Origin: Kitagawia praeruptora
Lineage: Eukaryota > Streptophyta > Magnoliopsida > Apiales > Apiaceae
Assembly (NCBI GenBank): GCA_037693485.1
Contig: CM075348.1
Coordinates: 36,698,501 to 36,762,500, forward strand
Direction: 5' to 3'
DNA: 64,000 nt
Shown: positions 32,628 to 43,102 of the stretch, one piece after another
Layout of the letters: every line of letters begins with the position of its first letter
Numbering within the stretch: position 1 is the stretch's first letter
Translations under genes and position numbers: made by a program
The notes under the pieces: model-generated
Seen by the model: the letters and a program-made list of their open reading frames with translations, nothing else
Told to the model about the DNA's origin: nothing
Databases searched by the model: none

Positions 32628-32630
<3 letters not shown>
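32259..32630. mobile_element. Foldback MITE with GC word in each arm
   Basis: Left arm ACCATCTTACGTGGAGAACC..CCACTTAAAAT..TTTATATAAGGCCCC is mirrored by the right arm. Each arm holds a version of the GC word (GGCCCCTGGCGGGGCC at 32341-32356, TGCCCCTGCGGGGCC at 32542-32556). The centre is A/T homopolymer sequence. Confidence 0.75.

Positions 32631-32669
<39 letters not shown>
32629..32669. repeat. (AT)n microsatellite
   Basis: About 19 uninterrupted AT units following the foldback element. Confidence 0.95.
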
Positions 32670-32676
<7 letters not shown>

Positions 32677-32857
32677 ATATTGCAATGTGATACGGTTTGA
32701 ACCGTATTTTAAAAAACTAAAACCGCAACCCGCACCACACCACGTGGTTTGTCAAAATTTGAAACCGCACCACAGAAAATAAAAACCACGCGGTGTGATG
32801 CGAGTTGGTACGATACAAACTATTTTTACGATTTGGTGCGATTTATGATCACCCCTA

Positions 32858-33262
32858 AATTATCTGTATCTCTTTTAAAGACTTAAACTACTAGACAGAG
32901 TAGGGACTGGCTCTTCCTGAAAAACAGGATCCATATCAATGTTCGGCATTTATTAAAACATTATTGTTTACAAAATTGAAAGCACAAAATTCCTTTAATT
33001 TAAAGCAATTAAGCCATTAACGTATGGTAGCAGGCATGAATATGAATTTCATTGGAACAGTTAAAAGAGCAGTGTTATGTTTGCGAAAAAATTTTCAAAA
33101 ATATTTACCAAATTATGTGACATAACATGTGATGAGTTTTTATTTATGGATATATATTTATACACACGGAATCTTATTTTATTATAATCCACTTCCTCAT
33201 TTGAAAAAAAATTTGAGGAATATTTTGGAGTATTACATTACATTCTACGCAAAGAACAAATA
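32858..33262. other. Intergenic DNA, possible decayed MITE
   Basis: No gene. Around 33067-33250 weak inverted ends (GCGAAAAAATTTTC and GAAAAAAAATTTGAGG) suggest an old MITE, but I cannot set its limits. Confidence 0.35.
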
Positions 33263-33264
33263 TA

Positions 33265-33989
33265 CAGTAAAACCTCTATAAATTAATACTCGATAAATTA
33301 ATAACCTCGATAAAATTAATAATTTGTCCAGTCCCAACTTGGGACTAGTACAAAATTAGACCCTAATCGATAAAATAATAAGATAATAACTTTTTTGAAA
33401 TCCTAGTATATATATATTGGTCCCAACGAAACTATAAATTAATAATTACTAAAAAATTCCAAATTCTAAGATTGTCTGGTAAAAAATGAATATATAGTCA
33501 CTTGTTTTTTGTTGAACTTCAAACTATATTGAGTTCATCTTTAAATCTTCTCATTGCACTTAAGAGTTGGGTCATTGTCTTCTTGTATTGCAACAAAAAG
33601 TTTGTTTTTTGTTGAAATTCAAATCTATATTGAGTTCATCTTTAAATCTTCTCATTGCACTTAAGAGTTGGGGTAATGGGCATTGTCTTCTCGTATTACA
33701 ACAAAAAGTTGCAAAGAGTTGTTATCGCTTGCAATGCTTCTTTCCAAGTGACCGATTTCAAAGCTATTGAATCATCCTCAAATTCAATTAATTTGTAGGA
33801 ATTTACTTTTGTAATTTATTTTTCATCTCTAACTAATATACATTGTATGTACATTGGATTTGAAAATTTAAAGGTTATACGTAAAACCTCTTTAAATTAA
33901 TAAATTATTAATTTATTGATATAATAATATCTCTCTAAATTAATAAAATATCCCGATCCCAACATTATTAATTTATAAAGATTTTACTG
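33265..33989. mobile_element. Emigrant/pogo-like element, 725 bp
   Basis: Ends CAGTAAAACCTCTATAAATTAATA and ATTTTACTG, flanked by TA (33263-33264, 33990-33991). The long AT-rich inverted arms and terminus match the Emigrant MITE of Arabidopsis and its pogo-like relative Lemi1. The interior (about 33500-33770) contains decayed minus-strand coding resembling a pogo transposase C-terminus, interrupted by a 100-bp tandem duplication (units starting 33503 and 33603). It is a deletion derivative of an autonomous element. Confidence 0.85.
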
Positions 33990-34208
33990 TAGATGGTTAA
34001 TTGGTAATGATACGAGCTTGCAGGACAAAATAATAGGAAACGTCCATGTTCAATGGTTATGTTTCTCAATTTGTCCCACCACTTAATTACCTCTTCTTAC
34101 TCGAGCACGTAATTCTATGCATTTTCGTCGTTTGTGATGCTGTCAGTTTTAGCGATTAAAGCATATATGGTACATTAATACTGTAGAACATAACGATAAA
34201 TATTATTA

Positions 34209-34465
34209 CCTCCGTTCCTTATTTTTTTTCTTGTTAATCATTATCACGCTTGCCAATGCACATTTTTAATCGTTAATATTTTCAATTTCATTTTAGTACT
34301 AAATATAAAAAAATTTACGGTATTAAAGTACTCACAAATACGAATTAAACAAAATCACTCATGATTATATTTTATTTTATAAATTATGCGTAAGTTATTA
34401 GTCAATCGTTTACGATGAACAGTATAAAAAATCAAAACAAGAAAAGAATAAGGGAAGGGAGGGAG
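34209..34465. mobile_element. Stowaway-like MITE
   Basis: 257 bp between TA dinucleotides; ends CCTCCGTTCCTTATT and AAGGGAAGGGAGGGAG. Same family as 15643-15901. Confidence 0.8.
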
Positions 34466-34837
34466 TACAATTAATCGAAAGGGAAACCACATAGGACAGT
34501 AATTTTGAAATTTGTTCGTAATTTCGTATCGAGTCGAGATGAACAATTTCCATATTGAAAACAGTGTCCAACTCAAACATGCTCAGCAAAAAAAAATGTA
34601 AAGAAAAAATTGTCCAACTAAGTACCTAAAAATATTGAGTAAATTGGAAAGTAGTGGTAAGTGATTGAACTTTACCGTCACTTACATATTGATCGTCGTA
34701 ATTTGAAATTTGAAATTTGTAATATGTTGGTTATATATGAATTTTTCGTTTAAAAAACGTGGTTAAGAACCATTTTTTGAACTATTTTTTCTGAAAAAGT
34801 GATCCTTAATCACTCTTTTGAAATGTAAAAGTAATGT
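34466..34837. other. Pre-insertion DNA, left half of a foldback
   Basis: No gene. TTTGAAATTTGTAATATGTTGGTTA (in part at 34706-34730) is mirrored just right of the gypsy element at about 46050-46080, so the gypsy element landed in an inverted-repeat sequence. Confidence 0.45.
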
Positions 34838-35355
34838 TGTTGTGGAATGAAAACTAGGTTATGAATATAACGGCTAGGGTTTGTGTATTTAATGCTAGGA
34901 TGCGCAAGCTTCGTGCTTTAATGGCTGCTCTCGTGCTCGTGACTGGATCTGCCTTCACAAGATGCCTACGTACTTTGATGAATATCAAAGATCAAGCCAA
35001 AAAACGTAGTTCTAGGGTGAGGGGTTTGACCCTTTATATAGGCTGAGAAGCCTAAGAATTGTGATAGGGTTAGGTGACTTGGTGGGCAAGTCAGCCTTGA
35101 GGAAGGTTTTAGACTCCTACCTTGTAGGAGTCTGTTTCCTTATATGACTGTGTGCCTTGGAGGCTACTCTTTTAATAGATAACATCCTTATCTGGCTTGT
35201 ATTTCCCAGCTGTTAATTATCCCTAAATATTAATTACGAAATTAATATTTATTTAGGGTTTTTGGGCCACCTGGTGGGCTCCATGCTTGGACCATACTAG
35301 GTCTAATTAATGCCACATTAAATATGTCTTTAGGGCTTACTTTTAGCCCATATCA
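34838..35355 (-). repeat. 3' LTR of Tat element
   Basis: 518 bp, TGTTGTGGAATGA to CCCATATCA on the plus strand; about 98% identical by eye to 45527-46044. A polypurine tract (AAGTTGGGGGGCAAA on the minus strand, 35356-35370) adjoins it. Confidence 0.95.
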
Positions 35356-35734
35356 TTTGCCCCCCAACTTCTAGGAAAACTGATCAGGTTTTCCTTGAAG
35401 TTTCAACGGTCTTTTCCGAGACTTGGGTCAGGGTTTAAGTATGTACACTAGTGTTTCACATATATCGTCTTTTTGTAAAGTGTGGAGCGACCTACACATT
35501 TACAACGATTTGCCTTGTTCGAGGCTAAACAACTATCTTCCATAACTTTAGTTACAAAATTTTTGCATATCTATTTTAAAGAATTCTCTTTAAAATTCCC
35601 TATATTTCCACATTTACCCTATATTTCAGGATTTTTATAGTACCCACAGGTATTTTTCATCAAGATTCTATGTCCATGAAGATTTGCTGTCAAAAAATCA
35701 ATTTTTCTTAGCAAATTTCGACCAAAATTGAACA

Positions 35735-36330
35735 TTTTCGACCAGAAATTCGACCAGAATTCTGGTCGAATTAATGCCTTCAATTTCTTCTGGTCGACTG
35801 ACTTTTCGATTAGAATTCCTGATCGATTCGACCAGGCTCCTGGTCGAATTAAGGCCTTCAATTTCCTTTGGTCGACAAACTTTTCGGCCAGAATTTCTAG
35901 TCGATTCGACCAGGATTCTGGTCGAATTAAGTGCCAATAATTCTCCTCGTCGAAGGTACTTTCGATCAGAATTCTTGGTCGTTTCGACCAGGATTCTGAT
36001 CGAATTAAGGGTCCCAAATTTCTCTGGTCGAACGTATTTTCGATCAGGATTCTTGGTCATTTCGACCAGGATTCTGATCGAATTAAGGGTCCAAAATTTC
36101 TTTGGTCGAACGTATTTTCGATCAGGATTCTTGGTCATTTCGACCAGGATTCTGATCGAATTAAGGGTCCAAAATTTCTTTGCTCAAACATATTTTCGAT
36201 CAGGATTCTTGGTCATTTCGACCAGGATTCTGATCGAATTAAGGGTCCAAAATTTCTTTGGTCGAACGTATTTTCGATCAGGATTCTTGGTCATTTCGAC
36301 CAGGATTCTGATCGAATTCAAGGCCTTCTT
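35735..36330. repeat. 78-bp tandem repeat array in Tat 3' region
   Basis: About seven copies of a 78-bp unit containing GATCAGGATTCTTGGTCATT and TTCGACCAGGATTCTGATCG. The right-hand copies are nearly identical, the left ones diverged. Because 78 is a multiple of three, both strands stay open (194- and 146-residue frames), which are not genes. Such 3' arrays are known in Tat elements and can seed satellite DNA. Confidence 0.93.
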
Positions 36331-36612
36331 GGCTTGCGAGCTTTATGGGCCTAAGTAAATTTTGACCTAGCCCATTCTTCAGAGACTTCGATAATTTCTG
36401 CAATTTTCTTTTAGAAAATCTCTACTTTTTCTTGCAAAATATCTTAGATATTTTCATAAAATATCTTAGATATTTCCCATAGAACCTTCCAGAATTGGGC
36501 CTATCTTTAATTGGGCCGATTTCATGGGCCTTTCACAGGTCAATTTTATCATTTTGACCGGCCACTGTAGGTTTTTTGACCGTTTGTGAGTATTTCAACC
36601 GGTTAGGCACTC

Positions 36613-36620
36613 CTATAAAA
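36613..36620 (+). promoter_or_regulatory. TATA box of the antisense ORF
   Basis: CTATAAAAG on the plus strand, about 170 bp before the antisense ATG at 36788, followed by a CT-rich leader (CACTCTCATTTCTACTCT). This looks like a genuine plant promoter inside the retrotransposon and opposed to it. Confidence 0.6.
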
Positions 36621-36787
36621 GAGTGAGAATGGAGAGCTCATTCTTCACACTCTCATTTCTACTCTAAATCTCTCTAAGTTTAGCTAGCAATTTTCTCTCT
36701 AGTTTCCGTTGAAGTTTTCAGGCAACCTCAGGCCTTCTTCTCCGATCATCTTCTCCGTTTCAAGCCAAAGTTTTTAAGCTCTCCTCA

Positions 36788-38696
36788 ATGACGGACAAAG
36801 CTCAAGCTCGACTTATGAAGATGAATTCAGCCTCTTCCAAAGGTACTATCACCATTCGCTCTCCTTACACATCACTATTTGATATGTTAAATGAGCGAGC
36901 TGATGACTACCCCTCCCTAGCCGAGTTAGATGCTTACGATTGCTGTAATACATATCATGATGCTGATGAAATTGATAAATATAATAAGTTATTTAAGATT
37001 AGAAAACCTTATAAACTTGTCCCAGCTAGGCCAGGTGACAGGCCTTGTCATTGGAGGCCCCTTGTGTATTTATAGGGAGTGCCTAATAGCAGGGCTCCGT
37101 TTTCCTTTTCATGAGTTCATCCCACGTCTTTTAGCTGATATCCAATGCAGCCCTTGCCAACTACCTCCAAATACATGGAGAATAATTCTATGTTTTCTGG
37201 TTTTATGCCTAAGGCAAAACCTGCCTTTATCTGTAGCCCTCTTTCGTAAAATTTTTCAAATCTATAACAGCCCAATTTTGCATAATGGCTTGGTGTACAT
37301 CAAACTTCGCCCCAAAGTCCCCCTATTTTCAATAGTAAATCAGTGCCAAATAACAACCCTGGCTGGAAAAAAGAGTTTGCCTATCTTGAGTGGGAGGGTG
37401 GTGACTGGGGCACCCTTTTTAGAAAGACCTTTTCCAAGGTTTCGGATGGAAAGGCTAAAGGGATCACCCTTAGTACAGAGGAGCAAGCTGCCTTTGACAT
37501 CCTGACTAAAGGTGATGGTATGTCTATAACCTGCCAAAGCCTTATAAACGAGGAGTCTCTGAAGGCAGTAGGCCTCTCACCAGTTTCTGAACGAGGTAAC
37601 TTTCTTTCCTGTCTTTACTTTTCTTGTTTTCATACTTGACTTACTAAATTATATCTCTATTCATGTCATTTCAGTGGCAAAGATGCTTGTGGAAGCTTCT
37701 CCTGATCCTGATAACGAGACTTCTAGGATGGCTCGGGCAAAGAGGAATGCAGATCCTCGAGAAAAAGGAGCTGAGCCTTCATTCTTACGCCCACACAAGG
37801 TTCAGAAAGGGAACCTTAAGTTTGGCGACATAGCTGACTTGGAGGGTAGCTCTCAAGTCAATGTCCAGTCTGCTGTGTTCAAGCCATCTTGGGGCTTTAG
37901 GAAGCGGGACTCTGTTGTGGGCTCAACCAAACATGCCATGGACTGGTCGCTGAACTCAATCACTCCACCGGACTACAAGGACTTGGTTCTCAATGGAGGT
38001 ATTGGTGAATCAGAAGCACTGGGCTCTCAGGCTATTACTGCAGTAAGTTTCAAACCTTGTCTTTTTAACAATCATTAGATTATTTGCTTTATCTTTACAT
38101 TCTAACTCTGTTTCCTTGTGCAGGCTAACGTTCACTTCCAAAGCTTAATTCACAAATCCAAAGCTTGGAAGGAGAAGGCCAAAGGTTTTTAAACTGAATC
38201 TCAGAAGAGGAGCCTACATATTCACCAACTTGAGGAGCAACTGAAGAAGAAGGATGAGGAGCTAGTGAGTGCCCATGCTGAGGTGGTGGCCCTGAAGGAT
38301 GACAAGGAGAAGGTGATTGATGATTACTTGGACTCAGATGAGTACAAGAGTCTCATGGACCAGCATGATGAGATGCTTTATCCTGGTCAGTTCACAGAGG
38401 GGTGGAACAAAGCCCTTGAGGCTGTTCTAAGGAGCCATCCTGGCCTATTCCAGCCTTCTGCCTTTCCTAGCCCTCACCCTCCTAACACTATAACCACTGT
38501 AGCTGAGGCTGGCTCTAGTGAGGAGTTATTTGGTGAGGATGATGCCTTGGTTAGGAAACACACTGCAGCTAGGTCTTTGGATCCTGAGCAGCCCCTTGTT
38601 CGAGATGGAGATGCTAAGTCGGATGGGGAAGCTTCCACTACTGCCACCAGCTCTGAGAGTGGCTCTCCTGTCAAGGAGACTTCTGAGGCCACTTAG
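36788..38696 (+). pseudogene. Antisense extra ORF of Tat element (Transposase_28-like)
   Basis: Opposite in strand to gag-pol and lying between integrase and the 3' LTR. From ATG 36788 the frame reads KPYKLVPARPGDRPCHWRP, shifts near 37040-37075 to IAGLRFPFHEFIPRLLADIQ, PNTWRIILCFLVLC, then returns near 37330 to NPGWKKEFAYLEWEGGDW. That is the wording of the plant 'putative gypsy type transposon' domain. Two introns fit GT-AG rules: about 37595-37673 and 38043-38123. A TAA breaks the later part near 38190. The last part (to 38696) has a coiled-coil start (QLEEQLKKKDEEL) and an acidic Ser-rich tail. Antisense ORFs of this type are known from Tat elements; their function is not established. Confidence 0.75.
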
Positions 38697-39110
38697 TTTA
38701 TTTGATGTATCTTCTTTTTAAACTCTTAACTTGTGTGACTTGACTTTAATAGCCTTCGGGCTTTTATTTATGCACCTCTTTAACTTAACTATTCGTATAG
38801 TTAGTTTCCTTTTTTTGCCTTTTTTACTTTCTTGCCTTTTGCTTGCTGTTTGTTAAGCTTTAGAGTTCTTTAGGTACTTAGCCCCTTGGCTTGTACCAAA
38901 CTCATGAATTAATTCATCATTCGTTTTACGTGTTTATAATAACAAAACAAAATAAGCAATTCAAAGAGAAAGCAAAACAAACTTCATTAAGCTGTCAAAG
39001 AATGGGCTCAACCCTTACATAAATACTCTATCTCCTACTAGGAGCAACATGCTCTGTCATGGTTTCATCCGAACCTTATTTCTATCCCTAATAGATAAAA
39101 GACCAAGTCT
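38697..39110. other. Spacer between convergent Tat pol and antisense ORF
   Basis: About 410 bp, T-rich on the plus strand, likely the 3' ends of both transcription units. No further feature. Confidence 0.5.
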
Positions 39111-42100
39111 TTAAACATAATAAGTCTTGAGGTTTACTGCATGCCAAGTTCGGGGCACCTCAACCCCGTCCAAGGTTTCCAACTTGTAAGATCCTCGTCC
39201 TAACACCTTCCTAACTTGATATGGTCCTTCCCAGTTTGGTGCTAGCTTGCCTTTCTGGCCAACTCCTGAGGCTTCTATTTTTCTTAGAACCAAATCGCCT
39301 TGTCGAAAGAACCTCTCCTTAACCCTTTGGTTGTAGTGGAAGGATGCTCTCTTCTGATGTTCTGCATTCCTGGCATTCGCTTCATCTCTTACCTCATCAA
39401 TCAGATCAAGGGCTAGTATCATGCCTTCTTCATCACTTTCTGGTTCATATGCTTCAACTCGGGGCGAAGCATGCATAATCTCTAAGGGCACCACTGCCTC
39501 AGCTCCATAAGCCAGTAAGAAAGGGGTTTCTCCAGTTGTTACTTTGCAGGTAGTACGATACGCCCAAAGTATAGGCAGTAATTCATCCACCTAGGGATGG
39601 GCATCGGGGCACTTCGGGGCCGGGGAGTGCTATCCCCGCCCCCATCCCCGAATTCAAACCCGATCCCCGTCCCCGGCCCGATCCCCGTCGGGGATTATTT
39701 TTTATTCCCCGTCCCCGGCCCGAACGGGTAACGGGGATCCCCGCGGGGAATCGGGGAATTTCATTTTAAACAAAAAATAATATTTAAATAATATTAAACA
39801 TTAACTATAGTTTGAAATAATTTTTTCTTGTGATATATAGCGAAATTAGCAACTATAACTAGATTACATGTTAAGATAAAAAAATATTACTTAAATAAAC
39901 AATTATAAATAACATGGAAATGAAGTTATTTAACTACTAGAAAGACAAACATATAAGATTAAAATATCATTTTGTTTCCAATATAAAGTATTGGAAATTC
40001 GTATATATTAATATATGATTAATAATATATATAGTTATATATATTTTAATGTGGTGAAATCGAGTCGGGGATTGAGAATCGGGGCGGGGTTCGGGGATCG
40101 GGCCGGGGAGACCTAGAATCCCGTCCCCGGCCCGCTCCCCGTTTTTTTTTGAAAATTGTCCCCGCTCCCCGTCCCGTCCCCGAAAAAATCCCCGATTCCC
40201 CGCCCCGTTCAGTGCGGGGAACGGATCGGGATCGGGCGGGATCGGGCGGGCCGGGGTGAATGTCCATCCCTACATCCACCCAAGTATTTCTTGAACGTTC
40301 GACCCTCTTCTTGAGTCCATCAAGAATAATCTGATTGGCTACCTCAGCCTGTCCATTAGCTTGCGGATGAGCTACTGAAGTAAAACGAAGCTCGATAGCA
40401 TTTTCCTCACAGTACTTCTTGAACTCTTCATTGTTGAATTGTGTCCCATTATCCGTCACAAGGATTCGGGGAATTCCATACCTGCAAATTACGTTCTCCC
40501 AAAAGAACTGAGCAACTTGTTTGGTGGTTATCTTGGCTAAAGGTTTAGCCTCAATCCACTTAGTGAAATAGTCAATGGCCACTATCAAGAACTTCCTTTG
40601 CGTTGAAGCTGCAGGGAAAGGACCGAGTATGTCCATTACTCACATTGCAAACGGAATAGGAGAGTTAACTGATGTTAACCTCTCAGGCGGCTGCCTTACA
40701 ATTGGAGCATGCTTTTGGCACCTATCACACCTTTTAACATAATCCTGAGCGTCAGCCAACATCTCTGGCCAATAAAATCCCAAACGAGTAATCTTGTGAG
40801 CTAGGGCTTTGCCCCCCAAGTGCTGCCCACAGATCCCTCCATGAACTTCCTCTAATGTTTCCTTTGCCTCCTGGGGCCTTAAACACTTCAAGTATGGGAT
40901 GACAAACGACCTTTTATAAAGGATGCCTTCAATTAGGGCATATCTCAATGCTCTCACTGACAGTTTCCATGCTTCCAAGGCGTTGTCAGGGAGCCATCCG
41001 GTTTCAAGATGAGCCTTGATAGGATCTATCCAACAGCCTCCTATATCGATTGGTGCCACTAACTTCGAGTTGACGGTTGGGGCCTTCAAGACTTGGAAGT
41101 AAGCACTCCCTGCATAATTTTCTATTTCAGAAGAAGCGAACTTGGACAGGGCATCGGCCTTAACGTTCTCTTCTCTTGGGATGTGCTCAACATAACACTC
41201 TTCAAACTGAGTCATAACAGCTTTCACGACTCTCAGGTATCTCACCATAGTTTCATCCTTAGCTTCAAACTCACCGTTCACTTGTGATACCACAAGCCTT
41301 GAGTCTCCACAAACTTTGAGGTTCTTGACCCTCATGATTTTAGCTAAGCCCAAACCGGCTATCAGAGCTTCATATTCAGCTTCGTTGTTGGTCGTTGGGA
41401 AATCTAACTTCAAAGCATATTCAACTGTAAACCCATCGGGGCTTTGTAAGACCATACCTGCACCACCGGATTTTGTTTTTGATGCTCCATCGAAATAGAG
41501 CACCCAATACTCTTTCAGATCAGGTACAGGTTCCTCATCTTTATCCTCTTTCTCAGGGGTAGTTACCATCTCTTGCCCCCCGACTTCTTGGTTGTTAATG
41601 GTGCATTCAACCACGAAGTCAGCCAATGCTTGAGCTTTAATGGCTGTCCAAGGCTTGTATGTGATATCAAACTCTCCTAACTCAATCGCCCACTTGATTA
41701 GCCTTCTACTGGATTTAGGGCTGTGCAGTATGTTCCTCAATTGCTGGTCTGTCAAGACTTGAATCTTATGCGCCTGAAAGTAAGGTCGCAGCTTCCTCGA
41801 GGCTGTTACTAACGCCAAAGCAAACTTCTCAATAGGTGAGTAATTCAACTCTGCCCCATGCAACACTTTGCTGACATAGTAGATAGGTTTCTGAACTTTC
41901 TTTTCTTCTCGGATAAGGACAGCACTCAATGCTTGTTCGGATACCGCCAGGTATATGTAAAGAATCTCTCATGGACTAGGCTTGGCCAATAGTGGGGCTT
42001 CAGCCATGTACTTCTTCAGCTGTTCGAAAGCCTCTTGGTTCTCGGAAGTCCATTCAAAATTTTTCACCTTCTTCAATGCCTGAAAGAAAGGCAAGCATTT

Positions 42101-43102
42101 GTCACCGGACTTGGAGATGAACCTCCCCAGAGCAGCCACTCGACCTGTTAACTTCTGAACATCTCGTATGGAACGGCGTGGTACCATGTCCAGAATCGCT
42201 TTGATCTTGTCGGGATTGGCCTCTATGCCTCTCTTCGAAACCATCAATCCCAAGAATTTTCCTGATCCAACTCCAAAGGCACACTTGGCTGGATTCAACA
42301 TCATCTTGTGGTGCCTCAGCACTTCAAATGCCTCTCTGAGGTGCTTAACGTGGTCAGTCTTACACAGACTCTTGACTAACATGTCATCGACATAGACCTC
42401 CATGGTTTTCCCAATCAGATGGGCAAATATCTTATTCACCAACAGTTGGTAGGTAGCTCCTGCATTCTTTAGTCCAAAAGCCATAACAAGATAGCAGAAA
42501 ACACCAAAGTTAGTTATGAAAGATACCTTTGGGATGTCATCCTTGTGCATCTTAATCTGATTGTAGCCGCTGAACCCATCCATGAAACTCTGCATCTCAT
42601 GTCCAGCTGTGGCATCTATCAACATGTCTATCCTTGGAAGGGGAAAACAATCCTTCGGACAGGCGTCATTCATATCAGTAAAGTCTATACACATTCTCCA
42701 CTTCCCATTCGCCTTCTTGACCATCACAGGGTTTGCCAACCATTCGGGAAATTGAATTTCTTCAATGAAACCAGCCTCTAAGAGCTTATCAACCTCTTGC
42801 TTAATGGCCTCTTGCCTTTCGGGAGCAAAAGTCCTTTTCTTCTGTTTTATCTTCTTCCGGTCAGGATCAACATTCAACTTATGAGCTATGAGCTGGGGGT
42901 CAATCCCTGGCATGTCAGCAGCTGTCCAGGCAAACACATCACTATTCTCCTGTAAGAACACTATCAGCTTTCTTTTCAGAGGTTCCTTTAGAGAAGCTCC
43001 TATATAGGTGACTTTCTCAGGATCGCCTAGCTCCAGAGGGATGGGAACCAAATCCTCTGCTGGTTTCCCACGATGTTCATCATCTCCGCGGACATCCATG
43101 TC
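39111..43102 (-). pseudogene. Tat pol: RT, two RNase H domains, integrase
   Basis: One frame from 43099 down to the hAT insertion, cut by TGA at 41969-41971 and 40640-40642, and resuming beyond the insertion at 39590-39111. RT (about 43000-42000) has the VYVDDMLVKS box. The RT-linked RNase H is YYVSKVLHGAELNYSPIEK to LTDQQLRN. The second RNase H is YFDGASKTKSGGAGMVL, NNEAEYEAL, GDSRLVV, KADALSK. Integrase has an HHCC finger (VHGGICGQH to CDRCQKH), then VTDNGTQF and HPQANGQAEVAN for the catalytic core, followed by WAYRTT and the GPYQVRKV end domain. The dual RNase H is diagnostic of Tat/Athila-related elements. Confidence 0.92.
39592..40272. mobile_element. hAT-like MITE inserted in Tat integrase, 681 bp
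   Basis: TIRs TAGGGATGGGCATC and, inverted, TAGGGATGGACATT, with a perfect 8-bp target duplication CATCCACC (39584-39591, 40273-40280), diagnostic of hAT. Subterminal regions are rich in CCCCG/CGGGG repeats at both ends around an AT-rich core, making it the most GC-skewed spot in the window. No transposase. It is younger than the Tat insertion. Confidence 0.95.

Larger units (their letters stand above)
31244..32857. mobile_element. hAT-like element with two foldbacks inside
   Basis: Inverted termini TAGGGGTGATC and GATCACCCCTA, with subterminal repeats of the CGCGGTGCGGTTT/AAACCGCACCGCG type at both ends (31255-31400, 32680-32850), typical of hAT elements. An 8-bp target duplication is not clean (TATCTGT occurs on both sides but offset). 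It encloses 31710-32246 and 32259-32630. Confidence 0.7.

Noticed and set aside
31244..32857. Single autonomous hAT transposon
   Set aside because: No transposase coding; the interior is occupied by two foldback MITEs and simple repeats.
35698..36358. Frames of 194 (+), 146 (-) and 132 (-) residues
   Set aside because: They arise because the 78-bp tandem unit is a multiple of three; repeated words on both strands, no domain.
38265..38696. Separate acidic protein gene of 143 residues
   Set aside because: Best read as the last exon of the antisense Tat ORF, given the intron acceptor at about 38123 and matching strand.
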